This document shows, one piece after another, positions 61,610 through 64,000 of a stretch of 64,000 nucleotides of DNA. The notes under the pieces were generated by a model. That model had not been told where the DNA came from and made no database searches. It saw only the letters and a program-made list of their open reading frames with translations. Made by a program: the position numbers and the translations under genes. Position 1 is the stretch's first letter, and each line of letters opens with the position of its first letter. This stretch comes from Fasciolopsis buskii (lineage: Eukaryota > Platyhelminthes > Trematoda > Plagiorchiida > Fasciolidae), in NCBI GenBank assembly GCA_008360955.1, contig LUCM01007958.1, forward strand, positions 1-64,000, read 5' to 3'.

Positions 61610-61801
61610 GTAAGCTGCGTCATGTAGAAGTAATTTTATTTTATTTTCCTTACAATGTTCGGTTGCTGACTTTCCCCTATACGACCTTAGACAAATTCTT
61701 TGTCAGTATCGACCTTTATAGACATTGCCACTGAACAATATTCGTATTCTATCCGATAAGGAAGAGGACCAATGACTAGTTAGCAAACAAGCAAAAATCA
61801 A

Positions 61802-62036
61802 TGACCGACGGTGGTCAAGCGGATAAGACATCTGTTAACCCAAAAGACCAGCAGTTTGAATCGTAGGTCCACTGATCATCTTGGTAGCAGATAACAATTC
61901 GTTGCCGTCTGGATCGCTTCCACGTCTGACTTATTGGGATATCATGGGGTCCTACGCCACTCCAAATTTCACGGTCGTTGATTGCAACATTAAGAAATCT
62001 AACCAAACGTCTACAACGGTCCAGTAGAGTTATCAC
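61802..62036 (+). mobile_element. tRNA-derived SINE in an intron
   Basis: TGACCGACGGTGGTCAAGCG and the next bases to 61827 form a tRNA-like 5' half with an A box. GCAGTTTGAATCG at 61851-61863 is a B box at the right distance. The head matches the SINE at 47035 (23 of 26). The tail, with CTTATTGGGATATCATGGGG, is different from that SINE, so the two may share only the tRNA-derived head. Right boundary is uncertain. Confidence 0.65.
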
Positions 62037-62889
62037 TTTGATTCAAACCTAAGAGTTTAATCCGCCTTACTTGAGACAGCCCTCTGGTTAAGGTTTTGAC
62101 AGACCGCAGACGGGGCACTTCGACCAACCTTTCAGCGATTACCTGCCTTCAAGAATTGTGTAAGTGGATGAAATTTATCTGCGGGGCTGCGTATCACAAG
62201 CACAAGCATAATACTCAGCGCTTAGATAATTGTAATTATTACCGTGAAAATAGATAGTGTCACGCACTAGTTCTCATAAACCAGTCAAAGTAGACGGTCA
62301 GTGAGGAATCGGTAACCATGTGGAGGAAAATTGGCGGCAAGTAAATGGTGCCACATTGAGAAGCTCAAACATCATACCAAGACCTTTGGTGGACGGCAGA
62401 CCGCTCAAATAGTGAGTTCCGGTTAAAACAGCCAAGCAGAGGCATGTAAATGAAACGACGTGAATGATAACAAAATGAACGAAATCAGCAGCCCGTCTAC
62501 ACGATCGAAACAGAGACAGATAGCAAAGTCAAAGATAAGATCCATCTTGCTTTTTTAACGTGGAGAACAGCTTATTGAAATGACCGCTTAGTTTGATCAC
62601 TGTAGTTGTTGGGTTGTTAATAAATGTTTGTCTGGTCTCGAATTCTTGCTCTGCTTCTTCATATGGTTTACTCGCATTACTCGAGCACTGCCCTGTATAT
62701 AGCAAAGTCTGAACATTACAGGTCACATTTTTGATCCATAGAGGAGAACCGACAAAATTCATATGATGCACATCAACACTAAACTGGATAATCGAATATG
62801 ACGATGCAACAGGTATTTAAGGTGAGGTTTTCCAACTTCAGCCGATTTCTGGAGTTTAGGGGCTCTGCACCCGTCGTTTGTGGATATCA

Positions 62890-63375
62890 CTAGTGATCAG
62901 CTATTACCAGGACCTCTTGCTGGAAAGCCTCAATTATTGCAATTCTTGCTAGAGTCAACACAAAGTTAGTGAGGTGTCCATAAGCTTTGAGTGATGCCAC
63001 ACTCGCTAGCCGGAAGGAAGTCGTTGGCACAGAATCAATGGGGATGTAAATCGTGCTGCTTCGTTGAAAAGCTGATAGATAGGCTAAGGCTACTGCAGCC
63101 GGACAGCCACCGATTGTTCCATCTGTCATATCAAGCTGACTGGGTGAAGACAAAAGGAGATACACTGAACAAGTGCAGGTCCATACCCAAGCAACAAGAG
63201 TTCTAATCCCGGCCCGGCAGTGTCGCTGCCTTCCAATTCTGTTTGAGTACCCGCTTGGTATCCAGCCCACTGGTAGACCGCAGGAGCTGAGAGGTGCCGA
63301 TGGAGTTGAATAAGCTAGATTACAAATGTGTGGTACGCTCCACAATGTTTCTTTCCTTTTCTGCTTTCTCTCCAT
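62890..63375 (-). other. 161-codon antisense open frame, probably repeat-derived
   Basis: A long minus-strand frame containing HCRAGIRTLVAWVW, which is the translation of a B-box-like AGAGTTCTAATCCCGG at 63197-63212 on the + strand. Such frames arise when tRNA-like repeats are translated antisense. No protein domain is recognised, and it lies within an intron of the MAGUK gene on the other strand. I do not support it as a gene. Confidence 0.3.
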
Positions 63376-63433
63376 TGTTTTCTTTCTTCATTATGCCTCT
63401 AGTGGCACATAATATGCACACGAATTTGAGAAA

Positions 63434-63456
63434 CATATATATATATATATGTATAT
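63434..63456. repeat. Short (AT)n microsatellite
   Basis: About ten AT repeats ending in GTATATGG. Simple sequence inside the last visible intron. Confidence 0.9.
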
Positions 63457-64000
63457 GGGACTGAATTCCACTCGGTTGTGGGCTTCATCGTTATAGACTA
63501 CAGGATGGAAACTGCAGTAGTAGTGGGGTCGAAAATTTGATTTATCTCTTTCAGAACGATTAGGTCTATCTTGTAAGACTCCGGTGACCGGGACGACACG
63601 ATGTCCAAAGCAATGGCATCGATGAGAACATCCATCGGTAAATCGGGCAGGACGTTTGCAAAGCTAAGCAAGCATCTTTAGCAACCTGTCTTGGGACTAC
63701 AACACCAGGATCTTCGCTTTAGATTTCGCCATGTGATAAACGTATGCGAACAGTCACTTCGGCACTGGTACTGACTCAAGTGCCAGGGAGTCATCGTATC
63801 TTCGTAATTGTTAACGAGAAAGAATAAGGAAATTTGAAAATCCGATTGGCCAGTAAGTTATCATGACTGGCAAACTAAGAGTCATCATACAGCAGATCAA
63901 GTGAGATCACATGAAAACAATGAGGGGATTTTTGGAGTTCACTATTGAGTAGGGGTGCCTTCTCTTTGAGTAAAGGAAATTTCAGCCTGCCAGCAACCGT

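Larger units (their letters stand above)
61610..64000 (+). other. Intron, 3' end beyond the window (at least 2391 bp)
   Basis: Donor GTAAGC. The remaining GUK segments of the family were searched for by eye and not seen. It contains one tRNA-derived SINE, a second tRNA-like signal, a long antisense open frame and a TA microsatellite, listed separately. Confidence 0.7.

Overview
This window is eukaryotic, repeat-rich and gene-poor, with long introns separating short coding exons. The recognisable repeats suggest a flatworm, most likely a digenean trematode. They are a Ty3/gypsy element with a DTGAEVS-type protease, a Penelope-like element (PLE), several decayed LINEs with AP endonuclease, and tRNA-like SINEs that carry a hammerhead-ribozyme-like core. 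The organism call is inference; the domain calls come from motifs read in the sequence.

The only gene I can support is on the + strand from 49169 to past the right edge. It is a membrane-associated guanylate kinase (MAGUK) scaffold of the MPP2/MPP6 (PALS2; fly Vari) group. Seven internal coding exons are visible: 49169-49714, 52740-52991, 55117-55248, 55908-56060, 56788-56983, 58961-59064 and 61382-61609. Joined, they give about 537 residues: L27 - long Ser/Gly linker - PDZ - SH3 - basic hook - most of a guanylate-kinase-like (GUK) domain. All junctions are GT/AG, the frame is continuous, and only one intron is not phase 0. The exons for the start of the protein and for the end of GUK are not in view.

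Left of the gene the window is a mosaic of dead mobile DNA. 1-2750 (-): Ty3/gypsy relic with gag, protease, RT and RNase H. 6871-7112: AT-rich island. 11538-11816 (-): 3' end of one LINE. 12010-14900 (-): a longer LINE (EN + RT) with the RT palm deleted, and a second copy of its 3' end at 17765-18010. 17447-17617 (+): tRNA-like/hammerhead SINE. 21160-22400 (+): another LINE, followed by a SINE-type 3' tail. 28010-28335 (+): a second gag fragment of the gypsy family. 39060-40900 (-): PLE reverse transcriptase, split by a second copy of the hammerhead SINE at about 39310-39550. 47035-47193 (+) and 61802-62036 (+): further tRNA-derived SINEs, the latter in an intron of the MAGUK gene.

Base composition is strongly strand-skewed in blocks. 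Roughly 5200-15900 and 20900-22350 are rich in G and poor in C on the + strand; roughly 22500-27000 is the opposite. The most interesting items are the hammerhead/tRNA composite repeat and its nested position inside the PLE, and an acidic, arginine-less GMP-binding segment in the MAGUK GUK domain. All coordinates of decayed elements are approximate; those of the exons are exact to the splice sites I chose.
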